Shown here: positions 47,475 through 55,776 of the stretch, one piece after another
How positions within the stretch are numbered: position 1 is the first letter of the stretch
Layout of the letters: the number at the start of each line of letters is the position of its first letter
DNA from: Brachyspira hampsonii
Lineage (GTDB): Bacteria > Spirochaetota > Brachyspiria > Brachyspirales > Brachyspiraceae
NCBI RefSeq assembly: GCF_001746205.1
Contig: NZ_MDCO01000001.1
Location: 9,896 to 73,895 of the forward strand
Direction of reading: 5' to 3'
Length of the DNA stretch: 64,000 nucleotides
Position numbers and translations under genes: made by a program
Notes under the pieces: model-generated
Database searches by the model: none
Seen by the model: the letters and a program-made list of their open reading frames with translations, nothing else
Told to the model about the DNA's origin: nothing

Positions 47475-47502
47475 TTGACAAAATTTTTATAATATATATT
47501 AT
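47475..47502 (+). promoter_or_regulatory. Sigma-70-type promoter of lipoprotein gene
   Basis: TTGACA at 47475-47480 and TATTAT at 47497-47502, 16-bp spacer, 39 bp before the start codon at 47542. An 8-bp inverted repeat (TATATTGT/ACAATATA, 47508-47515 and 47522-47529) lies just after it, over the expected start of transcription. It could be an operator or a leader hairpin next to the ribosome site. Confidence 0.6.
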
Positions 47503-47541
47503 AGGGGTATATTGTATTATAACAATATATAGGAGGTTTAT

Positions 47542-47943
47542 ATGATTAATAAAAAAAGAATTGTAAAATTTATATTGTCAATGGTGCTTATTTCATTAGC
47601 ATCTTTATTTTTGACATCATGCTCATCATTATTTAACTCAGCGTCAAAATTCAGACCTTATGATTTAAGAGGTACTTGGAGAAATAGTGATAATTACAGT
47701 CAAAGATTTACTATTTCTTCCTATGGTATATTAACTTTTTATAACGATGATGGTTCGTATAGCACTCATTATATTGAGAATTGGGATAATGAGAAATATA
47801 ATGAAAAAAGTTATTATGAGTTAATTATACCTAATCTTCCAATTTTAGGAAATATTACATTTTATTTTACAAGTGATAGAGAATGTGAAATAAGTTATGG
47901 AAGTGTATCTGGTATAACTTATTATTTTGAAAAAACAAATTAA
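47542..47943 (+). CDS. Hypothetical small lipoprotein
   Basis: 133-residue predicted lipoprotein; signal peptide with lipobox FLTSC, Cys27. The mature part begins YDLRGTWRNSDNYSQRFTIS and goes through short beta strands (GILTFYNDD, YFTSDRECEISYG), resembling small lipocalin-like domains and the lipoprotein at 31189. Strong ribosome site AGGAGG. Function unknown. Confidence 0.75.
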   Translation: MINKKRIVKFILSMVLISLASLFLTSCSSLFNSASKFRPYDLRGTWRNSDNYSQRFTISSYGILTFYNDDGSYSTHYIENWDNEKYNEKSYYELIIPNLPILGNITFYFTSDRECEISYGSVSGITYYFEKTN

Positions 47944-48621
47944 GTTTATCAAAACAAAATGCTGCATAAAATAATTCTGCAATTTTTAATCATCTAGATT
48001 TGGTTGTGTTTGGAATTGTATTTATGATGGGCTTACAAATGATAGCTTTGCAATATGAACTATGGCATATTATTTGACGGCAGTTCTAGAATCTGCTCTG
48101 GATAGTTTAGCTTTTAACTAGATAAAATTGAGAATTAGATAAAAATAAAGAGATAAGTTTATATTTTGTTGAATTAGATTTTTCTGTAAACTTCTACTTC
48201 TAAATATGATGCAGTTATATTTAATTTAAAAATAGTAGTTAATGTGAGATTATTGCTAGAGATATTCTTTGAGGAGTTAAGCATTCAAAAAAGAATGTAT
48301 TGTATTAGATTTGTTTAAAAACTAATTTTTTGTAATTTAGTGTGTACTAGACATGCGAAGCACACAGCGTTACTTCGTAAACTCTCGCTCCTTTTGTGAC
48401 GCTGTCCGTTGAAGCGAAAGACTATATATTTATATATTAAAATAATGTTTTAAAACATGCAGAACATTATTTTATGATTGATAAATTGTTAAATTTTTAT
48501 ATATAATCTTGTAAATTTGTTTTGAAATAAGTCTAATATAGTGTATGTATTATTTTATGCTTTAAATTAATAAAATTTTTATTGTTTTGTAATATTAACA
48601 AATATTTTATATTTTCAATAA
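47944..48621. other. Intergenic region with decayed coding traces
   Basis: About 680 bp without an intact gene. Around 47996-48078 one frame reads LDLVVFGIVFMMGLQMIALQ then YELWHII and stops, like part of a membrane protein, and a second frame continues as YLTAVLESALDSLAF. These may be the two halves of a frameshifted relic; no family could be named. A GC-rich inverted-repeat element lies at 48350-48415. Confidence 0.45.
48350..48415. repeat. GC-rich inverted-repeat element
   Basis: A short island of about 50% GC in sequence that is otherwise about 20-25% GC. Arms ACAGCGTTAC (48364-48373) and GTGACGCTGT (48396-48405) pair with one mismatch around a 22-base loop; inside the first flank TTACTTCGTAA is itself a small hairpin. 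Not a tRNA or part of an rRNA that I recognise. Composition and structure suggest a dispersed mobile palindrome. Confidence 0.55.
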
Positions 48622-49368
48622 TTATCTGAGGAATTGGCTGAAATCAAATGTATATGATATAGAAGCACCTATTCCAAAATAAAATCCTGTTGATAATTGC
48701 TCTAAATAAGGTGTAAAGTTTAGTGACAAGCTTGCATCACTGTTTAAAACTAAATAAAGACCTACGCCTAAATGATTAAGATATAATAGGGCATTATTAT
48801 AAAAGTCATATGCAAAATGATATTCTAAATATATACCCGCTAAAGAGAATCCAAATAATGATCCTGGATAAACACCAAAAGCTGTTTTTAATCTTATAGA
48901 TTCAACAACTCCTCTAGGATCATCAAAATACATAGGAAGCTCAAAATTAAAGAATGCTGTAAAAAAGTCTCCTAGCCCTATTAAATAATGAAGCTGCGGA
49001 TTAAGTCCGAATTTCTGTTTAGATGATCCGGGAAATAATACCTCAACTGCTCCTATGAATCCGTTAAAAAATTGAAATCTAGGCATTATAGAAAATTGAG
49101 GCTGTCCTTCCACACCTACACCTATTTCCGGAATATAAGTGATTGGAACTATTCTTGCAAATATATCTAAATTTCTAAGTATTCCAAAATTTATCATTAA
49201 AGGACTTGATAAAGTATATTTTTTTGTACCTATTCTATCATTATTGAGATAGAGAGTTCCTCCAAGACGAAGTGCTCCTGTCATACCGGTATACATCTTG
49301 TATGGAAAAGAATAAGCTAATGCTGATAATATCAACATTAAAATAAATGTGAATAAAAACTTTTTCAT
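48622..49368 (-). CDS. Outer-membrane-like exported protein
   Basis: 248 residues with a signal peptide (about 1-19, ending ALAYS). The mature part is a run of amphipathic strands with aromatic ends and Gly/Asn turns (ALRLGGTLYLNND, GVGVEGQPQFSIMPRF, GFYFGIGASISYTFDF), and its last residues (TFDFSQFLR) fit a beta-barrel ending. Probably an outer-membrane beta-barrel of about ten strands. No named family recognised. Monocistronic. Confidence 0.7.
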   Translation of the reverse strand: MKKFLFTFILMLILSALAYSFPYKMYTGMTGALRLGGTLYLNNDRIGTKKYTLSSPLMINFGILRNLDIFARIVPITYIPEIGVGVEGQPQFSIMPRFQFFNGFIGAVEVLFPGSSKQKFGLNPQLHYLIGLGDFFTAFFNFELPMYFDDPRGVVESIRLKTAFGVYPGSLFGFSLAGIYLEYHFAYDFYNNALLYLNHLGVGLYLVLNSDASLSLNFTPYLEQLSTGFYFGIGASISYTFDFSQFLR

Positions 49369-49504
49369 ATATTATATCTTCTTATTTATATAGTAATACA
49401 CTTTATACTATACTAATATAATATATTATGTAAAAAATATCAATAAATAAATATGATAAGTAATACAATAAAATTTAGTATTTATAAAAAAATTAGTCCT
49501 AAAT

Positions 49505-49532
49505 TTGACTTTTAAATTATGTATGATATAAT
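49505..49532 (+). promoter_or_regulatory. Sigma-70 promoter of the MATE gene leader
   Basis: TTGACT at 49505-49510 and a perfect TATAAT at 49527-49532 with 16-bp spacing. Transcription would start near 49540, giving a 5' leader of about 110 bases before the MATE start codon. Confidence 0.75.
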
Positions 49533-49540
49533 ATATTTTA

Positions 49541-49635
49541 AGTTCATCGGAGGACCTATTGGGAAATAAAAAATACCGAAGGTTGGATAAGATGTCTAAT
49601 TAGCAGATTTTTCTTTTCCAGCCTTTTATTTTTTG
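49541..49635 (+). ncRNA. Structured leader: candidate riboswitch with terminator (guanidine-IV-like?)
   Basis: The leader has a first hairpin closed by CGG/CCG (49548-49550 with 49576-49578) whose loop carries GGACCTATTGGGAAA. A terminator follows: AAGGTTGGA (49579-49587) pairs with TCCAGCCTT (49617-49625), then TTATTTTTTG. The loop bases ACCT (49554-49557) are complementary to AGGT (49580-49583) in the 5' arm of the terminator, so a pseudoknot and the terminator are mutually exclusive. This is the layout of a transcriptional ON switch. Known guanidine-IV (mepA) riboswitches precede MATE genes; class assignment here is inference. Confidence 0.6.
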
Positions 49636-49649
49636 CAGGAGTGTAGACT

Positions 49650-50963
49650 ATGGATATACTTAAAACGGATGTGAAAGAAATATTTTTTAAGTATTTATAT
49701 GCTAGTTTTGGAAGTGCTTTAATAGTTGCTATTTATTCTATAGTCGATGTTGCTATGGTTGGACAGTATGAGGGTGATAATGGGGCTGCTGCTTTGGCTG
49801 TATTTGCTCCTATATGGAATATAATATACAGCATAGGCATGTTATTTGGTATAGGAGGTTCTGTTCTTTTTAGTAAGGCAAGAGGCTCTGGAGAGTATGA
49901 AAAATCAAATATTTTCTTTACTTCTTCATTCATTGCTTTATCAATAGTTATATTTATAGTTTGGATTTTATCAATAATATTTGAAGATAATATACTTTAT
50001 TTTTTCGGGGCTGATGATGTACTTTTAATATTGGCTAAAAGATATTTTCTTCCTATAAAGATAATTTTCCCTTTATTTGCTTTCAGTCAATTTTTTGCGG
50101 CATATCTTAGGAATGATAATGCTCCTATGAAAGCAACTGCTGCTGTTATTGCTGGCGGTATATTTAATGTATTTGGAGATTATTTTTTTGTATTTGTATG
50201 CGATATGGGTATATTCGGTGCTGGGCTTGCTACTGCTATAGGACAGGTTATTACGGCCTCAATTTTAATATCTCATCTATTTACAAAAAAGAATACTTTA
50301 AAATTTGTAAAAGTAAATAAATTATTTTCACTATCAAAAAATATTGTGTTAATCGGTTTTTCTACATTTTTTATAGATATAGCAATGGGAATACTATCTT
50401 TAATGTTTAATAATCAGATAATGAAATATTTTAACTCTTCTGCATTGGCAGTTTATTCTGTTATAATAAATATTAACATATTAGTTCAGTCATCAGCCTA
50501 TGCAATAGGACAAGCAGCACAGCCTATAATATCTGCTAATCTTGGAGCAGGCAATATAAATAGAATAAAATCGGCAGTAAAATATGGTATATTTACAGCC
50601 TTAATATTGGCTATAGTATCTACTTTATTTACATATTTCAATACAGACTTTTTAATGAAAGCATTTATGAAGCCTTCAGATGAAGCTTTGAGTATATCAA
50701 AAAATATTATGAGAGCCTATTTTATATCATTTTTAATACTTCCTTTTAATGTATATGCTGCATACTATTTTCAGGCTATAATGAAACCAAAGATATCATT
50801 TATAATTGCAATATTAAGAGGACTTATAATAAGCGGTATTTTAATATTTGTAATGCCTTTAATATTTGTAAGAGATATTATATGGTATGTTATGCCTATT
50901 ACAGAAGTTTTGACTTTTATAGTAACAGCAGTATTTTTTATAAAATATAGAACTTCAAAATAA
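49650..50963 (+). CDS. MATE family efflux transporter
   Basis: 437 residues, about twelve membrane helices in two homologous halves. The N-terminal half reads FGSALIVAIYSIVDVAMVGQ and ALAVFAPIWNIIYSIGMLFG; the second half has QAAQPIISANLGAGN, typical MATE signatures. It exports cations or drugs in exchange for Na+ or H+. Ribosome site AGGAG. Preceded by its own promoter and a riboswitch-like leader with a terminator, so expression is probably conditional on a small ligand. Closest in layout to MepA-type pumps. Confidence 0.93.
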   Translation: MDILKTDVKEIFFKYLYASFGSALIVAIYSIVDVAMVGQYEGDNGAAALAVFAPIWNIIYSIGMLFGIGGSVLFSKARGSGEYEKSNIFFTSSFIALSIVIFIVWILSIIFEDNILYFFGADDVLLILAKRYFLPIKIIFPLFAFSQFFAAYLRNDNAPMKATAAVIAGGIFNVFGDYFFVFVCDMGIFGAGLATAIGQVITASILISHLFTKKNTLKFVKVNKLFSLSKNIVLIGFSTFFIDIAMGILSLMFNNQIMKYFNSSALAVYSVIININILVQSSAYAIGQAAQPIISANLGAGNINRIKSAVKYGIFTALILAIVSTLFTYFNTDFLMKAFMKPSDEALSISKNIMRAYFISFLILPFNVYAAYYFQAIMKPKISFIIAILRGLIISGILIFVMPLIFVRDIIWYVMPITEVLTFIVTAVFFIKYRTSK

Positions 50964-51215
50964 TTACATATTTTATAATTATGAAATCGAATATGATTAT
51001 TTAGTATATAAAAATAGAATAAAGACATTAACAATAAAGATTTGTATTTAATTAATGCAGATGTATATACACTTTTTATTTATTTGAATGATTTTTAGAT
51101 ATTATAAACAGTATATATATATATACAATTATAAAACAATATTTATATCTAATAGTATTAACTTTAATAAATTACTTCCGATAATAAGTTGTATATTTAA
51201 TAAGGTTAATAATTT

Positions 51216-51713
51216 ATGTATTTTAATGTTAGAATCGGCTCTAAAATATTCTATGGCATCATATTAGTTGGAATAGCTTTTATGGTATATGTATTTGTAT
51301 TTAGTTCTAAAGGATTTCTTACATTAGATGCTAAAAAAATTATTATAGAAAGTAAGAAAAAGAAAGTTGAAGAGTTAAATAGAAAAAAAATTCAGATATC
51401 AAATAATATAGAAAGGTTAAAAACTGATAAAGAATATATATTATCTTATGCTAAAACATTTGGGTATTTAGATGATACTAAAAATGAAAAGATTATAAAG
51501 ATTATTAGAAATGATAATAATGAAGAAGTAAAAAATACAGATATGCATTCATCATCGGATATAAAGGAGAGTGATAATTATTACCTTAATATCAAAGGAG
51601 CTTTAATATTGGCATCAATGATAGCAGTCTGTTTCATAACATATTTACTTCTTATAAATAAAAATTTACTTCCCAAATTAAAAAAGAAAAAAATAATTAT
51701 TTCCAGAGGTTAA
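51216..51713 (+). CDS. FtsB/DivIC-like protein with extra C-terminal helix
   Basis: 165 residues. Membrane helix at about 11-30, then a coiled coil (about 43-72) ending in ERLKTDKEYILSYAKTFGYL, which matches the FtsB/DivIC family ending (d-x-x-yie-x-AR-x-x-lG). These proteins join FtsL in the divisome. Unlike typical FtsB it continues with a polar linker and a second membrane helix (about 129-149) and a basic tail. Solitary gene. Division role is inferred. Confidence 0.65.
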   Translation: MYFNVRIGSKIFYGIILVGIAFMVYVFVFSSKGFLTLDAKKIIIESKKKKVEELNRKKIQISNNIERLKTDKEYILSYAKTFGYLDDTKNEKIIKIIRNDNNEEVKNTDMHSSSDIKESDNYYLNIKGALILASMIAVCFITYLLLINKNLLPKLKKKKIIISRG

Positions 51714-51870
51714 GCTATAAACTGAAATTGTTTAGTAGTGTGAGTTTTTGTACATTTTTAGTATAAAAATAGTATCCTATTATAATATTTTTATATATAA
51801 AACGAATAAAAATTATATTAAAGAATTTAAATTACAAATATAATTATATTAACTTTATTTTTCTTTAAAA

Positions 51871-52473
51871 TTAAAGAGGGTGATTTAAAGAAAATACAAA
51901 TCCTGCATCTTTATTTATCGGTTCATAAAAAGGTACAAAGCTGAAAGTAAATCCGTCATTTTTTTTCTTACCAAAGACTCTTTGATAACTGTCATAAGCA
52001 ACCGCAGCTCCGCAAAATAAACCTGCTGTTATTTCAAATAATGTGGTTGATATCCATAAAGTTTTATATCTGCTTCTTCCTGTAGTTGAAGTGGCAACAT
52101 TTGAATTTTCTATAGATGTTAAGCCTATTGTTAAATAAGTAGCATAAGTGTATGAGAAGAATGCTGTTAAAATAAAGGTTACTTCTGTATATCTGAAAGG
52201 ATTGCTTTTTGTAGTATCTTCTATTAGAACAGGAGAACTTATAACACCATTTTGTTTTATAATATTTGTACCTTCCATATTGAAGAATGATTCAATACTG
52301 TTAGTATTTATATCATATTCTGTTTTTAATTGTTCATTTGTTTCTATTACAGGTTTTTTTTCTGTATTATTATTTTCATTAGTTCCGTATTCTTTAGCTA
52401 TATCTGAAAAATAAAAAGCACCGAAGAATGTGTTTGATATGATAAATAATATTGCTATGATTTTTGTACTCAT
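51871..52473 (-). CDS. Hypothetical membrane/exported protein
   Basis: 200 residues. A signal peptide or anchor (1-20), a polar Asn/Thr/Glu-rich region to about 85, then two hydrophobic helices (about 97-120 and 140-162) and a polar C-terminus. Its ATG overlaps the stop of the CsgG-like gene (TAATG), so the two are translationally coupled and probably act together at the envelope. No family recognised with certainty; the two-helix region resembles DUF5683-type proteins. Confidence 0.65.
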   Translation of the reverse strand: MSTKIIAILFIISNTFFGAFYFSDIAKEYGTNENNNTEKKPVIETNEQLKTEYDINTNSIESFFNMEGTNIIKQNGVISSPVLIEDTTKSNPFRYTEVTFILTAFFSYTYATYLTIGLTSIENSNVATSTTGRSRYKTLWISTTLFEITAGLFCGAAVAYDSYQRVFGKKKNDGFTFSFVPFYEPINKDAGFVFSLNHPL

Positions 52474-53942
52474 TATAATATAAAAAATGCTCCAAATGTA
52501 AATTCTAATCCTGTAAGATTGACTGTTTTTATTTGTTCCGGTATAGAAACTTCATTACCATCACTGAAAACACCCAAATTAATAGGATTAGTGTAAAATC
52601 TATATCCGATTCCTAAATTTAATCCTATAGTATCTGTAATATTATACTGTAAAGAAGCTATAGCCCCTGCACCAAACATAATATCCCTTGAATCTATTTT
52701 AGATCCGTTTTTCAAATAGCTATAATTATCAGTATAGTAATTTCCGCCAATTATTTCTCCTATAGTTGTGAAAGATATTCCCATACCTATATATGGAGAA
52801 ATTATCAATCTTAAAACTTCCTGATATAAATTTATATTAATATCAAAATTAAATCTGGTATCTACTGCATAACTTGATTTAAAAAAGTCTCCGAATAATA
52901 TACCTATACTTAAATTTGGCGAAAATAATACGCCATTGTATCCCATTTTTATATGTGCTCCTAAAGCATATTCATTCTTTTTTAATGATATTTTCATCTT
53001 TCCTTCATCTGGTCTTAAGCTGCTCTGATATATTTTTTCAGTATTCTGTATATTATAAGAGGCATAATTTAAGAATATTCCAAAACCAAAATCGCCTATA
53101 ACAGTTTCTCTTGCAATATCTCCTACCTGTATATTATTTCCTCTTGATATTTTTGCTATAGAATATTCATTATTAAGTTCTTTTATTCTTAAAGTACCTT
53201 TATAATTATATCCTCCGCTTATTACATTACCTGAAGGAAGTATTATATCTTCTTTTTGTGAATAAACTTTAAATCTAGTTTTTGAATTTACTCCATGATT
53301 TTTACCAGCAAGCAGTATAACATTTCCGCCGTCCACATCGGCTACTTTTAATGTTATTTTAAATATGCTTCTCATTTTGTTTTCAACTTTATATGCTAAA
53401 TCATTGCAGGCATCATCAAAAATACTTTCTCTTAAAGAATAAGAAGGGTATATACTAGTGCTGTAATACGAAGAACCTTCTAATTTTGAAGAGTAAAGTA
53501 TTTTAGTAGTTTCAACATCCACTATCTGAAGCACCATTTCAACTGTAGAATATAAACTAAAACTTCCGTCATCATTATATTCTGCAGTAACATTGGCAGA
53601 TACTATTTTTCCGGTTACAGCTTTTGAATAACCGTATATTTTACCAACTTCAATTACTTGTTTTTCGGTGATTCCTGTTAATTGAAGTTCCATTTCTTTT
53701 AAATATTTATCTAAGTTTTTCCTATCTACTATATTGAATCTATTCATTCTTGTTAATGAATTTTCTATTAATGATGTCATTTTAGTACCTAAACCTTTTC
53801 CATATCCTGATGAGGTACTTTCTATTTCAAATATAGCTATATTCTCTTTTTCATAAGTTTCGCCTATTTCTTTTATTGTCTGCTGAGAGAACAGTATAGA
53901 TGGTAGTATTAGTATTAATAATATAATTCTTTTTATCAACAT
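52473..53942 (-). CDS. CsgG-like exported protein with C-terminal barrel-like region
   Basis: About 489 residues if it starts at the ATG at 53942, which begins a normal signal peptide (MLIKRIILLILILPSILFS). An ATG at 53984 adds 14 residues; neither has a clear ribosome site. Residues about 20-185 match the CsgG/LpoB fold: IAIFEIESTSSGYG, LTRMNRFNIVDRKNLDKYL, and VTGKIVSANV. A middle segment resembles FlgT-like domains. The last 200 residues are amphipathic strands ending FGAFFIL, suggesting an outer-membrane barrel. Coupled to the 51871 gene. Confidence 0.75.
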   Translation of the reverse strand: MLIKRIILLILILPSILFSQQTIKEIGETYEKENIAIFEIESTSSGYGKGLGTKMTSLIENSLTRMNRFNIVDRKNLDKYLKEMELQLTGITEKQVIEVGKIYGYSKAVTGKIVSANVTAEYNDDGSFSLYSTVEMVLQIVDVETTKILYSSKLEGSSYYSTSIYPSYSLRESIFDDACNDLAYKVENKMRSIFKITLKVADVDGGNVILLAGKNHGVNSKTRFKVYSQKEDIILPSGNVISGGYNYKGTLRIKELNNEYSIAKISRGNNIQVGDIARETVIGDFGFGIFLNYASYNIQNTEKIYQSSLRPDEGKMKISLKKNEYALGAHIKMGYNGVLFSPNLSIGILFGDFFKSSYAVDTRFNFDININLYQEVLRLIISPYIGMGISFTTIGEIIGGNYYTDNYSYLKNGSKIDSRDIMFGAGAIASLQYNITDTIGLNLGIGYRFYTNPINLGVFSDGNEVSIPEQIKTVNLTGLEFTFGAFFIL

Positions 53943-54093
53943 TTTAATATACAGTTTTATTTTTATTAGTTTAATACTATACATGTTATATTCTTAGAAT
54001 AAAAAAGTCAAATTTATACAGTTTTATTCTTGTTGATAAATTATTAAAAAGAATATATATTATATTGTATTAATAAAAAGGAGTATAAGAATT

Positions 54094-54534
54094 ATGAATG
54101 AAAATAGTATAAAATATAGTTCTGCAGGAAATTTGGTATGTTTAACTATGAATAAATCATATAATATAACTAGTTTAAGTATAGATGAGAGTCTTTTAGT
54201 AAAAGATCAGAAAGAATTATTAGAGGAGATGATAAGTTCGAGCATTAATGAAGTTGTTTCAAAAGTAAATGAATTAAGAAAAAAGCTAGATGATGAAGAA
54301 GATTCTGATAGTACTGCAGAACAAGTTAAGCAGAAGCCTAATTTATTTAATATGAATTTTAAAGATATGAATCAGATGTTTAATGATATAAGCAAAATGA
54401 CTTCTGTAGAATATAAAGACGGTAAAATAAATATTTCTTTAGATTCTATAACTCCTGACATGATATCAAAGATGAATGATATGATGAATAATATGAATAA
54501 TAAAAATGATGATGACAATAATAATAAGGAATAA
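54094..54534 (+). CDS. YbaB/EbfC-like nucleoid-associated protein
   Basis: 146 residues. The N-terminal part fits YbaB: strands SSAGNLVCLTMNKSYNITSL, SIDESLL, and helix ELLEEMISSSINEVVSKVNEL. The C-terminal part is longer than usual, Met/Asn/Asp-rich and ends in an acidic Asp/Asn run. Identification is supported by context: it sits 5 bp before recR, the conserved ybaB-recR arrangement. YbaB proteins bind DNA and affect nucleoid structure. Ribosome site AAGGAG. Confidence 0.75.
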   Translation: MNENSIKYSSAGNLVCLTMNKSYNITSLSIDESLLVKDQKELLEEMISSSINEVVSKVNELRKKLDDEEDSDSTAEQVKQKPNLFNMNFKDMNQMFNDISKMTSVEYKDGKINISLDSITPDMISKMNDMMNNMNNKNDDDNNNKE

Positions 54535-54539
54535 TTATT

Positions 54540-55145
54540 TTGAATAATATACAATCCTTAGATAAACTTACACAGATAATAGCAAGACTTCCGGGAATAG
54601 GTACTAGAACAGCTATGAGGCTTGCATTGTATTTATTCGACTGCGATGATGAATATTTAAAAGAATTTGCAGATGTTCTGCATTCTTTGCATGAAAATAT
54701 TAAGCTATGCAATGTATGCTATAGTTTGAGTGATAATGATATTTGTGATATATGCAGTAATGATAAAAGAGAGCATAATAAAATATGTATTGTAGAATCA
54801 TATCCAGATATGCTTGCTATAGAAAAAACAGAAGAATATAATGGAGTTTATCATATATTAGGAGGACTTATATCTCCGCTTAAAGGTATTGGTATAAGCG
54901 ATATAAGGATAAAAGAACTTATATCAAGAATTAATAAAAATAATATAGAAGAAATAATGATAGCATTCAGTGCATCTTTAGAAGCTGATACAACTGCATC
55001 ATATATTTATAAAACATTAAAAGACAATAATTTTAACGGTAGGATAACGCGTATTACTTATGGAATTTCTTTAGCAAGTGATATAGAAAATGCAGATTCC
55101 AGATCTTTAGCCAGAAGTATTTTAGACAGAGTAGATATGAATTAA
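54540..55145 (+). CDS. recR: Recombination mediator RecR
   Basis: 201 residues, full length. A helix-hairpin-helix (IIARLPGIGTRTAMRLALYL), the four-cysteine zinc finger CNVCYSLSDNDICDIC, and a Toprim domain (ICIVESYPDMLAIEKT, YHILGGLISPLKGIG). RecR works with RecO/RecF to load RecA at gaps. It starts at TTG 54540, nine bases after AAGGA; no ATG is available before the conserved N-terminus. Co-transcribed with the ybaB-like gene. Confidence 0.95.
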   Translation: MNNIQSLDKLTQIIARLPGIGTRTAMRLALYLFDCDDEYLKEFADVLHSLHENIKLCNVCYSLSDNDICDICSNDKREHNKICIVESYPDMLAIEKTEEYNGVYHILGGLISPLKGIGISDIRIKELISRINKNNIEEIMIAFSASLEADTTASYIYKTLKDNNFNGRITRITYGISLASDIENADSRSLARSILDRVDMN

Positions 55146-55171
55146 TTTTTTAATTATTATAGTTTAATTAA

Positions 55172-55594
55172 ATGAAAAATTAATATATTATCTATAGGCG
55201 GATCCAATATAGATATACAAGGATTTTCAAAAGAAAGAATACTTTTAAAAGAATAAAATCCAGGAAAAATAAAAGTTTGTGCAGGCGGAGTATAAAGAAA
55301 TATTATTAATAACTTATCGAATATAGGATTAAAGAATATGAAATTTATTACTTCTATAGGATATGATATTTTCGGGTATATACTTCTTAATAATATAAAA
55401 TCATTTGAAGCTGATGTCTCTTATTATACTAAGAAATGCATATATAGCTATTATTAATAATGACGGATATATGGAAATAGCTATGTATGAATGTAGTATT
55501 AATAAATATGCTTAAAGGTTTAGAAATTAATTTACCTATTTTTTCAAATGTTGATGAGGCATTGTATACTAATCAGTTTATATATTACTTTTGA
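55172..55594 (+). pseudogene. Dead PfkB-family sugar/nucleoside kinase
   Basis: Between recR and pyrG a reading frame broken by several stops reads INILSIGGSNIDIQGFSKE, NPGKIKVCAGGV, NIINNLSNIGLKNMKFIT, SIGYDIFGYILLNNI, and in another frame AYIAIINNDGYMEIAM. This is the N-terminal half of a PfkB carbohydrate kinase, most like pseudouridine or ribokinase-type enzymes. The C-terminal half with the catalytic Asp is gone. About 180 bp more to pyrG shows nothing recognisable. Confidence 0.75.
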
Positions 55595-55776
55595 TGTTTT
55601 AACAAAATATTTTTGTAATAATTAGAAAAATATATTAGGTATTGAAGTTAATTTTTATTAGAAAATATTATTTGCAATTAACATAATAATAAAATTCGCT
55701 TGATTTAATAATAATTTATGATAATGTTAATAAGTTTGATAATAATAAACAAAATAAAAACATAATTGAGGATTAT

